64,000 nucleotides of DNA from an uncultured Ruminococcus sp. (GCA_910576995.1 CAJTLC010000008.1:13340-77339); one strand, 5' to 3'. Counted from the stretch's first letter, positions 16,433 to 25,203 are shown. The notes: generated by a model not told the origin, from the letters alone. Program-made: numbers and translations.

Positions 16433-16756
16433 ATGATTGGCGATATTGTTACGGTTACGGTTGACAGACCTCTTGGGAGTTACCACCCAAAGTATAAAGA
16501 TTTGTATTATCCCATCAACTATGGATATATCGAGGGAATTATTGCGCCCGACGGTGAAGAGCAGGACGCGTACATTTTAGGGGTGAATGAACCTGTGGAA
16601 AAATTTACGGGTAAAATAATCGCGATAGTTCATAGATTGGATGATGTGGAGGAAAAATGGATAGTATGCCCCGAAAATGTTTCGTTTGACAAATCAGAAA
16701 TAATGGAGCAGATCAAATTTCAAGAGCAATACTATAAATCGGAAATTATTATGTGA
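16433..16756 (+). CDS. Short inorganic pyrophosphatase-family protein
   Basis: 107 residues. VTVTVDRPLGSYHPKYKDLYYPINYGYIEG and APDGEEQDAYILG are characteristic of the small family-I pyrophosphatase-like proteins of Firmicutes. The Asp/Glu residues of PDGEEQDAY match the metal-binding part of the fold. It is much shorter than classic PpaC or Ppa (~175 residues), so full pyrophosphatase activity is uncertain. ACGGAGG precedes the ATG. Confidence 0.75.
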   Translation: MIGDIVTVTVDRPLGSYHPKYKDLYYPINYGYIEGIIAPDGEEQDAYILGVNEPVEKFTGKIIAIVHRLDDVEEKWIVCPENVSFDKSEIMEQIKFQEQYYKSEIIM

Positions 16757-16822
16757 ATTTTGATTTATGGACTAAGTTATTGCCATGATTATGAATAAAC
16801 TGTAAACAAATCTCCGCAAATA

Positions 16823-16851
16823 TTGACTTTTTATCCCAAAAGTACTATACT
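16823..16851 (+). promoter_or_regulatory. htpG promoter
   Basis: TTGACT (16823-16828), 17 bases, TATACT (16846-16851), directly upstream of a CIRCE operator. Confidence 0.85.
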
Positions 16852-16855
16852 AATA

Positions 16856-16882
16856 TTAGCACTCAAAGAGACAGAGTGCTAA
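16856..16882. promoter_or_regulatory. CIRCE operator (HrcA site)
   Basis: Perfect TTAGCACTC - 9 bases - GAGTGCTAA, starting five bases after the -10 of htpG. It covers the transcription start as at groE and dnaK operons. Confidence 0.97.
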
Positions 16883-16907
16883 TAATTTGAAATGGGAGAT
16901 GTTTAAT

Positions 16908-18815
16908 ATGGAAACAAAACAGTTCAAGGCTGAGTCCAAACGACTCCTTGATATGATGATCCACTCAATTTATACTCATAAGGAAATTTTCCTCCGCGAA
17001 CTTATTTCAAATGCAAGCGACGCTATAGACAAGCTTTATTTCAAATCGCTTACCGACGATAAGGTCGGCATGAATAAAGAGGATTTCGCTATCAGAATTT
17101 ACGCCGATAAGGACAGCAGAACCCTCAAAATCGTTGATAACGGCATCGGTATGACTTCCGAAGAACTGGAGAATAATCTCGGCACTATAGCCAACAGCGG
17201 CTCTCTTAAATTTAAAAATGAAAACAAACTCGACGACGATAACCAGATAATTGGTCAGTTCGGCGTTGGATTTTACTCCGCATTCATGGTTGCGAAGAAA
17301 GTTACCGTAATTTCCAAGGCTTACGGCTCCGATACCGCTTATCAGTGGGAATCCGAGGGCGTTGACGGCTACACGATAACCGAAGCCGCAAAGGATACCG
17401 TCGGAACGGAGATAATTCTGGAAATGCTCGACGATACCGACGACGAGAAATACGGCGAATTCCTCGACACATACCGCATCAAGGGACTTATCAGCAAGTA
17501 TTCCGACTACATCCGTTTCCCCATTAAGATGGATATTACGCATAGCCGTCCCATCGAGCTTTCGGAAGAGGATAAGGCTGCCGGAAAAACTCCCGAATAT
17601 GAGGAATATATCGAGACCGAGACACTCAACAGCATGGTTCCCCTCTGGAAGAAGAACCGCTCTGAACTTAAAGAAGAGGACTACAAGCATTTTTATACCG
17701 AGAAATTCTACGATTACAACAGTCCTCTGAAATATTCCCATGTCGTAAACGAGGGTATGCCCAGCTATAATGCGCTGCTGTATATCCCCTCGAAAGCGCC
17801 TTTCGATTATTATTCCAAGGAGTATCAGAAAGGCTTGCAGCTTTACTCCAACGGCGTGCTTATCATGGACAAGTGCGAAGATCTTCTTCCCGATTATTTC
17901 GGATTTGTAAAGGGACTAGTCGACAGCGAAGATCTGTCGCTTAATATATCCCGTGAAATGCTCCAGCACGACCGCCAGCTTAAAGTAATTGCAAAGAGCA
18001 TCGAGAAAACTATCAGCAATGAACTGAAAAAAATGCTCAAAAACGAGCGCGAGAAGTATGAGGAATTCTGGAAAGAGTTCGGAATTCAGATGAAATTCGG
18101 CGTTTACAACGGCTACGGAATCAATAAAGAGAAGCTTCAGGATTTAATTCTGTTCACTTCCTCCAACGAGAATAAGCTTGTGACTCTCGACGAATACGTT
18201 ACGGGAATGCCCGAAGATCAGAAGTATATTTACTACGCGACTGGCGAAACTATCGCGCGCATCGAGCAGCTTCCCCAGACAGAACTTGTTAAGGATAAGG
18301 GCTTCGAGATTCTTTATATGACTGACAGTGTTGATGAATTCGCAGTCAGAATGCTTGCAAGCTACAAGGAAAAGGAATTCAGAAACGTTTCCTCTGACGA
18401 TCTCGGAATCGAAAAGGACGAAAAGCAGGAAGAGGAGATCAAGGCGAAAGAGGCTGAAAGCGCCGATATGCTGAAAGTTATGGCGGAGGCTCTCGACGGC
18501 AAGGCTGCTAAGGTCGTTCTTTCAAAGCGTCTGAAATCTCACCCCGTATGCCTGACCAGCGAGGGCGAAATCTCACTTGAAATGGAGAAAGTGCTGAATG
18601 CAATGCCGGGCGATCAGAACGTTAAGGCGCAGCGAGTTCTGGAGATAAATCCCGAACATGAGATTTTCGGCAAGCTGAAGTCGATCTCCGAAGCGGGCGA
18701 CAACGATAAGTTGAAAAAGTACGCAAATATGCTCTACACGCAGGCGATGCTTATCGAGGGTATGACTATTGATAATCCTGTTGAATTCTCGAATCTTATC
18801 TGCGAGTTAATGTAA
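16908..18815 (+). CDS. htpG: Chaperone HtpG (bacterial Hsp90)
   Basis: 635 residues, the usual length. N-terminal GHKL ATPase: ELISNASDAIDKL carries the catalytic Glu and the Mg-ligating Asn; DNGIGM and GQFGVGFYSAFM form the nucleotide lid. The middle domain contains YIRFPIKM, NSMVPLWKKN and GLVDSEDLSLNISREMLQ with the ATP-contacting Arg. The dimerisation domain ends in IDNPVEFSNLICELM. The start at 16908 follows GGGAG by nine bases. A perfect CIRCE site implies HrcA-controlled heat-shock expression, whereas B. subtilis htpG is HrcA-independent. Confidence 0.98.
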   Translation: METKQFKAESKRLLDMMIHSIYTHKEIFLRELISNASDAIDKLYFKSLTDDKVGMNKEDFAIRIYADKDSRTLKIVDNGIGMTSEELENNLGTIANSGSLKFKNENKLDDDNQIIGQFGVGFYSAFMVAKKVTVISKAYGSDTAYQWESEGVDGYTITEAAKDTVGTEIILEMLDDTDDEKYGEFLDTYRIKGLISKYSDYIRFPIKMDITHSRPIELSEEDKAAGKTPEYEEYIETETLNSMVPLWKKNRSELKEEDYKHFYTEKFYDYNSPLKYSHVVNEGMPSYNALLYIPSKAPFDYYSKEYQKGLQLYSNGVLIMDKCEDLLPDYFGFVKGLVDSEDLSLNISREMLQHDRQLKVIAKSIEKTISNELKKMLKNEREKYEEFWKEFGIQMKFGVYNGYGINKEKLQDLILFTSSNENKLVTLDEYVTGMPEDQKYIYYATGETIARIEQLPQTELVKDKGFEILYMTDSVDEFAVRMLASYKEKEFRNVSSDDLGIEKDEKQEEEIKAKEAESADMLKVMAEALDGKAAKVVLSKRLKSHPVCLTSEGEISLEMEKVLNAMPGDQNVKAQRVLEINPEHEIFGKLKSISEAGDNDKLKKYANMLYTQAMLIEGMTIDNPVEFSNLICELM

Positions 18816-18846
18816 TTTAATTTAGAGCGTGTTCACATAAAAATAA

Positions 18847-18882
18847 AAGGCATTCCATGAAATATTGGAATGCCTTTTTTTG
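18847..18882 (+). terminator. Terminator of htpG
   Basis: Perfect 12-bp stem AAAGGCATTCCA/TGGAATGCCTTT with an 8-base loop and a following T run. It is preceded at 18822-18846 by TAGAGCGTGTTCACATAAAA, a solo end of the element found whole at 34159-34324. Confidence 0.92.
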
Positions 18883-18885
18883 CGT

Positions 18886-19142
18886 TTCTAAATATTAACT
18901 TTTTGTGAATTTTTGGTGATCATCAATGTTATTTGATTTAAATGCACCCGAAAATCGCCCTTTTATGAAAGGAGATTTTTTACAACGATCGGTAGCGATC
19001 GTTAACGTTCGTATACGTTCGTTAGTGATAATGATAATGACAATGAGAATGATAGTGATAGTGATAACGAGAGGGATAATGATAGGGGAAATGATAATAA
19101 GAATGAGCCGAAACGGTGCGAAAAGTCCCCTCTCCTCTCTTA
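18886..19142. other. Gene-free stretch with low-complexity GATAAT-type repeat
   Basis: After the htpG terminator there is no convincing gene. 18986-19020 holds GATCG/ACGTTCG/GTATACG motifs. 19021-19110 is a hexanucleotide-biased tract of GATAAT/GATAGT/GACAAT units. One frame spells alternating Asp/Asn/Ser but is closed by an upstream stop and has no start. It ends beside the stop of the phosphopantetheinyl transferase gene. Confidence 0.6.
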
Positions 19143-19670
19143 CTAAAGATTTAATTTTTCACATATTGATACAACATATTTCTTATCGTGCAAAATATAC
19201 TGCCTGAATTTCCAACCTCTGATATTAGTGTGAATATTCCTCGAATTCAGCAGAAATTCCGCAGTTTTTAAGGGATATGACAAACCTGTCCCAATTGCTT
19301 TGATGTACGATTCTTTCAGCGTCCATAATCGGAAAAACAACAGATCTCGCTCTTCTTCGGCGGCTGAGCAGATCATTTCGCGCTCCCTCTCCGAAAATGC
19401 ACGGCGCAGTACGCCCTCCCGAAGTTTGCGGACTTTTTCGCAGTCAATTCCGCATTCCGAATCCGAAACCATGCAGGCGACTATCCCATCGGCGTGGGAA
19501 ATATTATGTTTCACATCGGGATATTCCGCAAGATATGGCTTGCCGTATTTGCCCTTTTCTACGTGAAAATCCTCCGAATAGGCTATATTACGTGCTTTCA
19601 GGCATTCGCGCAAAAGCTTGTGAGCGTGATCGTGCTGCATTTTTTTCGGGATATCCATTATTGAAATCAT
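19143..19670 (-). CDS. Sfp-type 4'-phosphopantetheinyl transferase
   Basis: 175 residues. It transfers phosphopantetheine from CoA to carrier proteins. Motifs: GKPYL..HNISHADG, the metal-binding GIDCEKVR, and FRLWTLKESYIKAIG containing the WxxKE catalytic signature. It is shorter than Sfp (~224) but complete for the core. AGAGGTGA lies about 11 bases before the ATG at 19670; a GTG at 19685 overlaps that site. No polyketide or peptide synthetase is nearby, so the target may be the fatty-acid carrier protein. Confidence 0.85.
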   Translation of the reverse strand: MISIMDIPKKMQHDHAHKLLRECLKARNIAYSEDFHVEKGKYGKPYLAEYPDVKHNISHADGIVACMVSDSECGIDCEKVRKLREGVLRRAFSEREREMICSAAEEERDLLFFRLWTLKESYIKAIGTGLSYPLKTAEFLLNSRNIHTNIRGWKFRQYILHDKKYVVSICEKLNL

Positions 19671-19687
19671 TATCAAATTTATCACCT

Positions 19688-19726
19688 CTAAAAAGATTCG
19701 CGCACAAATTTCTTCATGCGCGAATC
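19688..19726 (-). terminator. Terminator of nifJ
   Basis: Perfect stem GATTCGCGCA/TGCGCGAATC (19695-19704 with 19717-19726) with a T run after it in minus-strand reading. Confidence 0.92.
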
Positions 19727-19740
19727 CATAAGATCAAGAA

Positions 19741-22700
19741 TTAGTCCTGACCGTAAAGAGTTGTAAGTCTTGTAAGATAATCGTATCTATCCTTAGCATT
19801 CTCAACAGCAGCGTCGAAGAGCTTTTCAGCGCGCTCAGGGTTAGAACGAACGAGAGAGTTGTAACGAACCTCGCCCATGAGGAAGTTCTTGTACTCGTCG
19901 GTGTTAGGAGCCTTGGAGTCAAGCGTAAAGGGATTCTTACCCTCTTCCTTGAGAGCAGGATTGTATCTGTAAAGATGCCAGTAACCAGCCTCAACAGCCT
20001 TCTTCTCTTCAGCCTGAGCAGTAGCCATACCTGTCTTGATACCGTGGTTGATACAAGGAGCGTATGCGATTACGATGGACGGACCGTCGTATGCTTCAGC
20101 CTCTGCGAATGCCTTGATGCACTGATTCATGTTAGCGCCCATTGCAACGTGTGCAACGTAAACGTAACCGTAACTCATTGCGATACCTGCGAGATCCTTC
20201 TTCTTAACTACCTTACCGGCAGCAGCAAACTGAGCGATCGCGCCTGTAGGAGTAGACTTGGAAGCCTGTCCGCCTGTATTTGAGTAAACCTCTGTATCGA
20301 ATACGAGGATGTTAACATTCTTGCCGGAAGCGATTACGTGGTCGAGACCGCCGAAACCGATATCGTAAGCCCAGCCGTCGCCGCCGAAGATCCACTGGGA
20401 CTTCTTGGAGAGGTAAAGCTTTTCAGCGAGAATTGCCTTAGCATCGTCACAGCCGCAAGCTTCGAGGGCTGCAACAAGCTTATCTGTAGCTACGGCATTT
20501 GCCGCGCCGTCGTTGTAAGTATCGAGATACTCGTCGATAGCTGCCTTAACTTCGGGCTTTTCAGCCTTATCCTTCAGTGCGAGAACCTTGTCGGTAACTC
20601 TCTTGCGGAGCGTCTCCTGAGCAAGATACATACCGTAACCGAACTCGGCGTTGTCCTCGAAGAGCGAGTTGCTCCATGCCGGACCACGACCCTGCTTGTT
20701 AACAGTGTAAGGAGTGGAAGGCGCAGAACCGCCCCAAATTGAAGAGCATCCCGTAGCGTTAGCGATCATCATTCTGTCGCCGAAGAGCTGTGTAACGAGC
20801 TTAGCGTAAGGAGTTTCGCCGCAGCCTGCGCAAGCGCCTGAGAACTCGAGGAGAGGCTGTCTGAACTGCGAACCCTTAACTGTATCAGCCTTGAACTTAG
20901 CAGCAACTTCGGGCTTTTCGTCGATAGTTACGCCGTAGTTGAATACTTCCTGCTGATCCATCTGAGATGCGATAGGCTCCATAACGAGCGCCTTGTTCTT
21001 AGCAGGACATACGTTTGCACATACGCCGCATCCTGTACAGTCAAGTGTGGAAACTGTCATTGTGAACTTGAGATCGCCGATAGCGGGCTTGAAATCAAGA
21101 GTCTTGATAGCAGCCGGAGCAGCTTCAACTTCTGCGGGAGTCATAGCAACAGGACGGATTACAGCGTGAGGACATACATATGCGCACTGGTTACACTGGA
21201 TACAATTTTCGGGAATCCATGCAGGAACCTTAACAGCGATTCCGCGCTTTTCGAATGCGGCAGAACCCTGCGGGAATGTGCCGTCAGCCATGTCAACGAA
21301 TGTGGAAACAGGGAGAGTATCACCCTTCTGAGCGTTGCAGGGAATCTGGATGTTGTTTACGTAGTCCTGAAGCTCCTTGTTATCGCAGGAAACTGCGTTC
21401 ATACCCATCTGAGTATCGGCAGCGTCCTTCCAAGATTCAGGAACGTCGATCTTAACGATGTTCTGGTGACCTGCGTCGATAGCGTTCCAGTTCTTTTCAA
21501 CAACGTCCTGACCCTTCTTGCTGTAAGAAGCTTCAGCGGCAGCCTTCATGTAGCCGAGAGCGTCCTCGAAAGGAATGATGTTTGCAAGCTTGAAGAATGC
21601 GGACTGGAGAATAGTGTTGATACGAGTTCCCATGCCTGTCTCTTCGCCGAGCTTAACGCCGTTGATAGTATAGAAATTGATATTGTTCTGAGCAATATAT
21701 CTCTTCACCTGACCGGGGAGATTAGCTTCGAGACCGTCCATATCCCAAATTGTGTTGAGGAGGAAAGTTCCGCCGGGCTTGATGTCGGAAACCATATCGT
21801 ACTTGTCGATATAGCTCTGATTGTGGCAGGCTACGAAGTCTGCCTTATTAATAAGGTATGTGGACTTGATAGGTGTCTTACCAAAACGGAGGTGAGAGAT
21901 CGTTACGCCGCCCGACTTCTTCGAGTCATATGCAAAGTAAGCCTGAGCGTAGAGGTCTGTATGGTCGCCGATGATCTTGATGGAGTTCTTATTAGCGCCG
22001 ACAGTACCGTCAGAGCCGAGTCCCCAGAACTTACAAGCTGTTGTTCCTGCGGGAGCGGAGTCGGGATTAGCTTCGAGAGGAAGCGACAGATTTGTAACGT
22101 CGTCCTCGATGCCGATTGTGAATCTCTGCTTTGTATCGTTCTTGAATACCGCAACGATCTGAGCCGGAACCGTATCCTTTGAACCAAGACCGTAACGTCC
22201 TGTGAAGATAGGAGTATCGTTGAACTTTGTACCCTTGAGAGCGGCAACAACGTCAAGATAGAGAGGTTCACCGAGCGAGCCGGGTTCTTTGGTTCTGTCG
22301 AGAACGGAAATTCTCTTAACTGTATCGGGAATAACCTCAACAAGCTTTTCGGGAACGAAAGGTCTGTAAAGTCTAACCTTAACAAGACCGTACTTGCCGC
22401 CCTGAGCGTTGAGATAGTCGATAGTTTCTTCGATAGTTTCGTTGACTGAACCCATAGCGATGATGATGTGTTCAGCGTCGGCAGCTCCGTAGTAGTTGAA
22501 GAGCTTGTAATCAGTACCGATAAGGTCGTTTACCTTATTCATGTAATCTTCAACGATAGCAGGGAGAGCGTCGTAATACTTGTTGCAAGCCTCGCGAGCC
22601 TGGAAGAAGATATCAGGGTTCTGAGCAGAGCCGCGGAGAACAGGAGTCTCTGGGTGGAGAGCCTTGTCGCGGAATCTCTGAGCAGCGTCCTTGTCAAGAA

Positions 22701-23286
22701 GTCCGAGGAGAGTTTCGTCGTCCCATGTCTCGATCTTCTGTATCTCGTGAGATGTACGGAAGCCGTCGAAGAAGTGGAGGAAAGGAACTCTGCCCTTGAT
22801 AGTTGAAAGGTGAGCAACAGCGCCGAGGTCCATAACTTCCTGAGCAGAACCGGAGCAAAGCATTGCATAACCTGTCTGACGGCAAGCGTAAACGTCGGAG
22901 TGGTCGCCGAAGATGTTAAGAGCGTGCGAAGATACGCAGCGAGCGGAAACGTGGATTACGTTGGGGAGAAGTTCGCCTGCGATTTTGTACATATTGGGAA
23001 TCATCAGGAGAAGTCCCTGAGAAGCGGTGTATGTAGTTGTAAGAGCGCCGGCAGAAAGAGAGCCGTGAACAGTACCTGCCGCACCTGCTTCAGACTGCAT
23101 TTCTGCAACCGTAACAGGCTGACCGAACAGATTCTTCTTGTCCTTAGCAGACCAGCTGTCGGTAACCTCCGCCATAACGGAAGAGGGAGTGATGGGGTAA
23201 ATAGCGGCTACGTCGGTGAAAGGATATGACACCCAAGCAGCAGCGTTATTACCGTCCATGGTTTTCATTTTTCTTTTGATTGCCAT
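19741..23286 (-). CDS. nifJ: Pyruvate:ferredoxin (flavodoxin) oxidoreductase
   Basis: 1181 residues, the single-chain homodimeric type. It oxidises pyruvate to acetyl-CoA and CO2 and reduces ferredoxin. Order: pyrimidine-binding domain (AWVSYPFTDVAAIYPITPSS), gamma domain, two 4Fe4S motifs CIQCNQCAYVCP and CTGCGVCANVCP at about residues 690-760, and the TPP-binding domain (GDGWAYDIGFGGLDHV, YSNTGGQASKSTPTGA). CAGCGE supplies the proximal-cluster cysteines. GGAGG lies nine bases before the ATG. With HydG in the same window it supports H2-evolving fermentation. Confidence 0.98.
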   Translation of the reverse strand: MAIKRKMKTMDGNNAAAWVSYPFTDVAAIYPITPSSVMAEVTDSWSAKDKKNLFGQPVTVAEMQSEAGAAGTVHGSLSAGALTTTYTASQGLLLMIPNMYKIAGELLPNVIHVSARCVSSHALNIFGDHSDVYACRQTGYAMLCSGSAQEVMDLGAVAHLSTIKGRVPFLHFFDGFRTSHEIQKIETWDDETLLGLLDKDAAQRFRDKALHPETPVLRGSAQNPDIFFQAREACNKYYDALPAIVEDYMNKVNDLIGTDYKLFNYYGAADAEHIIIAMGSVNETIEETIDYLNAQGGKYGLVKVRLYRPFVPEKLVEVIPDTVKRISVLDRTKEPGSLGEPLYLDVVAALKGTKFNDTPIFTGRYGLGSKDTVPAQIVAVFKNDTKQRFTIGIEDDVTNLSLPLEANPDSAPAGTTACKFWGLGSDGTVGANKNSIKIIGDHTDLYAQAYFAYDSKKSGGVTISHLRFGKTPIKSTYLINKADFVACHNQSYIDKYDMVSDIKPGGTFLLNTIWDMDGLEANLPGQVKRYIAQNNINFYTINGVKLGEETGMGTRINTILQSAFFKLANIIPFEDALGYMKAAAEASYSKKGQDVVEKNWNAIDAGHQNIVKIDVPESWKDAADTQMGMNAVSCDNKELQDYVNNIQIPCNAQKGDTLPVSTFVDMADGTFPQGSAAFEKRGIAVKVPAWIPENCIQCNQCAYVCPHAVIRPVAMTPAEVEAAPAAIKTLDFKPAIGDLKFTMTVSTLDCTGCGVCANVCPAKNKALVMEPIASQMDQQEVFNYGVTIDEKPEVAAKFKADTVKGSQFRQPLLEFSGACAGCGETPYAKLVTQLFGDRMMIANATGCSSIWGGSAPSTPYTVNKQGRGPAWSNSLFEDNAEFGYGMYLAQETLRKRVTDKVLALKDKAEKPEVKAAIDEYLDTYNDGAANAVATDKLVAALEACGCDDAKAILAEKLYLSKKSQWIFGGDGWAYDIGFGGLDHVIASGKNVNILVFDTEVYSNTGGQASKSTPTGAIAQFAAAGKVVKKKDLAGIAMSYGYVYVAHVAMGANMNQCIKAFAEAEAYDGPSIVIAYAPCINHGIKTGMATAQAEEKKAVEAGYWHLYRYNPALKEEGKNPFTLDSKAPNTDEYKNFLMGEVRYNSLVRSNPERAEKLFDAAVENAKDRYDYLTRLTTLYGQD

Positions 23287-23413
23287 TGGTAATGACCTCC
23301 ATTAAAAAATTTTTCATGCAGAGCCGTACATAGCTTGTACGCTGTCTGCGCATCAGCGGAGTACGACGCCGCTTCAGCAGCATACGCCGAAAAGGCATAC
23401 AACTTTTATATAT

Positions 23414-23442
23414 ATTATACCACGATGTAATAGATTTGTAAA
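23414..23442 (-). promoter_or_regulatory. nifJ promoter
   Basis: TTTACA (23437-23442), 17 bases, TATAAT (23414-23419) on the minus strand. The ~120-base leader is GC-rich and can form a GTATGCC/GGCGTAT hairpin at its 5' end. Confidence 0.75.
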
Positions 23443-23630
23443 CAATTTTTTGGCACTAATCATATCATTTGCGTTAGGATTTGCAAACTTTTTTGATCAA
23501 ACTTACAGATTAATGACTATAGGGAAAAGATCAAAGTCGGATATTTTGTTGATTTTGACGAAATATTTATATTCATAATTGTGAGAATCTACAAATTACA
23601 AAGCGTTTCGGATTTTTTTCGGAAATTCCC

Positions 23631-23659
23631 TTGACGGAATCCCTAAAATGCTGTATAAT
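23631..23659 (+). promoter_or_regulatory. Promoter of a candidate small RNA
   Basis: TTGACG (23631-23636), 17 bases, TATAAT (23654-23659) on the plus strand, with no plus-strand gene before the terminator at 23750. Confidence 0.75.
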
Positions 23660-23665
23660 AACTAT

Positions 23666-23779
23666 AGTGTTTAAATAATATCAATTATTTATCACTCGTT
23701 TTGTTGTCTCCTTTCTTTTGTTCTACACATTTTTTATCTTATTTTTCTTAAAGGCTCAGTTTTTACTGAGCCTTTTTTC
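23666..23779 (+). ncRNA. Candidate pyrimidine-rich small RNA with anti-Shine-Dalgarno tract
   Basis: About 114 bases between a good plus-strand promoter and a strong intrinsic terminator (AAAGGCTCAGT/ACTGAGCCTTT plus six T's, 23750-23779). The body is U/C-rich and largely unstructured. It includes GTCTCCTTTCTTTTG, which is complementary to the AGAAAGGAGA-type ribosome binding sites common here. No ORF with a start is present. The terminator may also serve the convergent spoVAC gene. Confidence 0.6.
23750..23779 (+). terminator. Intrinsic terminator
   Basis: 11-bp stem AAAGGCTCAGT/ACTGAGCCTTT with a four-base TTTT loop and TTTTTTC after it on the plus strand. Confidence 0.9.
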
Positions 23780-23808
23780 TTTACTAAAGGCAAGGAAGCT
23801 CTGACGCC

Positions 23809-24255
23809 CTAAAAAACCCGCGTAATAATATAATATATCAGCCCATACAGAAAAGCCGCCGCAGAGCCAAAGAGAATGACAGGCCCCGCTATCGTGAATA
23901 TTTTCGTGCCGACTCCTGTAACAAGCCCCTCCGAGCGCGCTTCTATTGCGGATGAACTTATCGAATTGGAAAATCCCGTGATAGGGACAAGAGTGCCTGC
24001 TCCCGCGTGTTTCGCAAGCCGCTGATAAATTCCGAATCCCGTCAGCAATGCGCTGAGCGTTACCAGTATCATCGACGTCCATGCGCCTGCCGTTTGAGTT
24101 TCAAATCCGTACGTTTCAAATATCATGCGTATTATCTGCCCGAATCCGCATATTCCTCCGCCGACTACGAACGCCGTCATGGTATTGACTGCCGCACGCG
24201 ATTTTGGTTCTGCACGCTGGCTCATTTTGCTATATGCCTGTGGTGTAATATTCAT
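23809..24255 (-). CDS. spoVAC: SpoVAC-family membrane protein (orphan)
   Basis: 148 residues with four or more membrane segments. Diagnostic SpoVAC blocks are TAFVVGGGICGFGQ, SALLTGFGIYQRLAKHAGAGTLVPITGFSNS and GPVILFGSAAAFLYGLIYY. In spore formers this family works with SpoVAD/AE to move dipicolinate into the forespore. No other spoVA gene is beside it, and cellulosomal ruminococci are usually regarded as non-sporulating or weakly so, so its present role is unclear. AGGAGGA precedes the ATG. Confidence 0.88.
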   Translation of the reverse strand: MNITPQAYSKMSQRAEPKSRAAVNTMTAFVVGGGICGFGQIIRMIFETYGFETQTAGAWTSMILVTLSALLTGFGIYQRLAKHAGAGTLVPITGFSNSISSSAIEARSEGLVTGVGTKIFTIAGPVILFGSAAAFLYGLIYYIITRVF

Positions 24256-24667
24256 TATTATTTCCTCCTGATTTTATGTGGCGTTTGAGAAGTATCTGCC
24301 GCACAATCTTTGTGCGGTGTTGCCTAAATATTATCTGCATTAAAATACAGAATATTCAAATGCAGAAAATTAATGCAGCAATCGGTAAAATCGCATCTAT
24401 TTTACGCAAACAGATTATATACATTATCGACAAAAGCGCAAAAATTTTCTGTTGAATTTTGTTCAAATATACAAACCTTGATTTTTGAGCAGGGACTTTT
24501 GGCATTATTAGGCGTGTTTCAGGCATTAATATATAGGAAGCATTTAAGAGCAATGCTTGCTAATAATAAACTTATTTTAAAACTGCGCAATTGTCAAACA
24601 GCTCAGGTTTTTGCATCAAACGGCGATTCGTGGATTTTGGGACGAGTTTTACTTAGGTGGTGAGAAA
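24256..24667. other. Intergenic region with one hairpin
   Basis: 412 bases without a credible gene. A CCGCACAA/TTGTGCGG hairpin (24299-24317) follows the spoVAC start region. The flanking TTTGTGCGGTGTTGC string recurs at about 54580 and, inverted, near 35620. The rest is AT-rich and I see no clear promoter. Confidence 0.5.
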
Positions 24668-25186
24668 ATGATAAAAAGAGTGATTTCATATCTTTCGGCT
24701 CTTTGTATTGCTTTTTCAGCTATGGCATCTTTTAATTCTTTTGCTTATTTAGAAATCGATAATGACGATTCAAAGGGATATTCAAATATTAACAATGGCT
24801 TTAATACGTATCTTTCAGGAAGTTCACATTTCAGAGGAGACGCAAGAAGAAATTACAATTCTGAGTATGCAAACTATACTTACGAATTTTCGGGCAGCGG
24901 CAAAAGTACAACAACATCTTTCAAAGTTAAATTGTATGCGTATGTAAATGATTCAACGTTTACAAATCCGTCAGCAAGGTATGTTGCGTACGGAAACAGC
25001 AGCGCCTATACTTTTGGCACTTTGAATCAGGATACAGCATTTGGCGGATGGAATTATGTTGGCGAAGCGACGGTTAAACCGTTGACGCAGTACGGATATA
25101 AATCGGTTACATGTAATGCTGTCGGCGTTGAGACAAACGGTCCTTTAAGGTACACCGGAGCAGACGGCGTCAGGGTTTATTTTTAA
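24668..25186 (+). CDS. Secreted small Tyr/Asn/Ser-rich beta protein
   Basis: 172 residues with a signal peptide (MIKRVISYLSALCIAFSAMASFNSFA). The mature part is Tyr, Asn, Ser and Gly rich. NQDTAFGGWNYVGEATVKP and the ending GADGVRVYF are reminiscent of golvesin/Xly-type beta-sandwich modules (GGW..LG ... ADAVRF), though that resemblance is weak. AGGTGGTG lies five bases before the ATG. It is followed after 17 bases by the exported protein at 25204, probably one operon. Function unknown; cell-surface or glycan contact is a guess. Confidence 0.75.
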   Translation: MIKRVISYLSALCIAFSAMASFNSFAYLEIDNDDSKGYSNINNGFNTYLSGSSHFRGDARRNYNSEYANYTYEFSGSGKSTTTSFKVKLYAYVNDSTFTNPSARYVAYGNSSAYTFGTLNQDTAFGGWNYVGEATVKPLTQYGYKSVTCNAVGVETNGPLRYTGADGVRVYF

Positions 25187-25203
25187 GAAAGGTTTTGTTT
25201 TGT

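Noticed and set aside
18926..19207. 93-codon plus-strand frame after htpG
   Set aside because: It is made largely of the low-complexity tract and runs into the end of the phosphopantetheinyl transferase gene; the apparent hydrophobic segment comes from repeated ATA/ATG codons.
23287..23413. Riboswitch in the nifJ leader
   Set aside because: A GC-rich hairpin is visible but there is no terminator or recognisable aptamer, so I left it as leader structure only.
24373..24663. 96-codon plus-strand frame upstream of the small secreted protein
   Set aside because: No ribosome site, unnatural composition and no recognisable domain; the frame ends at the ribosome site of the real gene.
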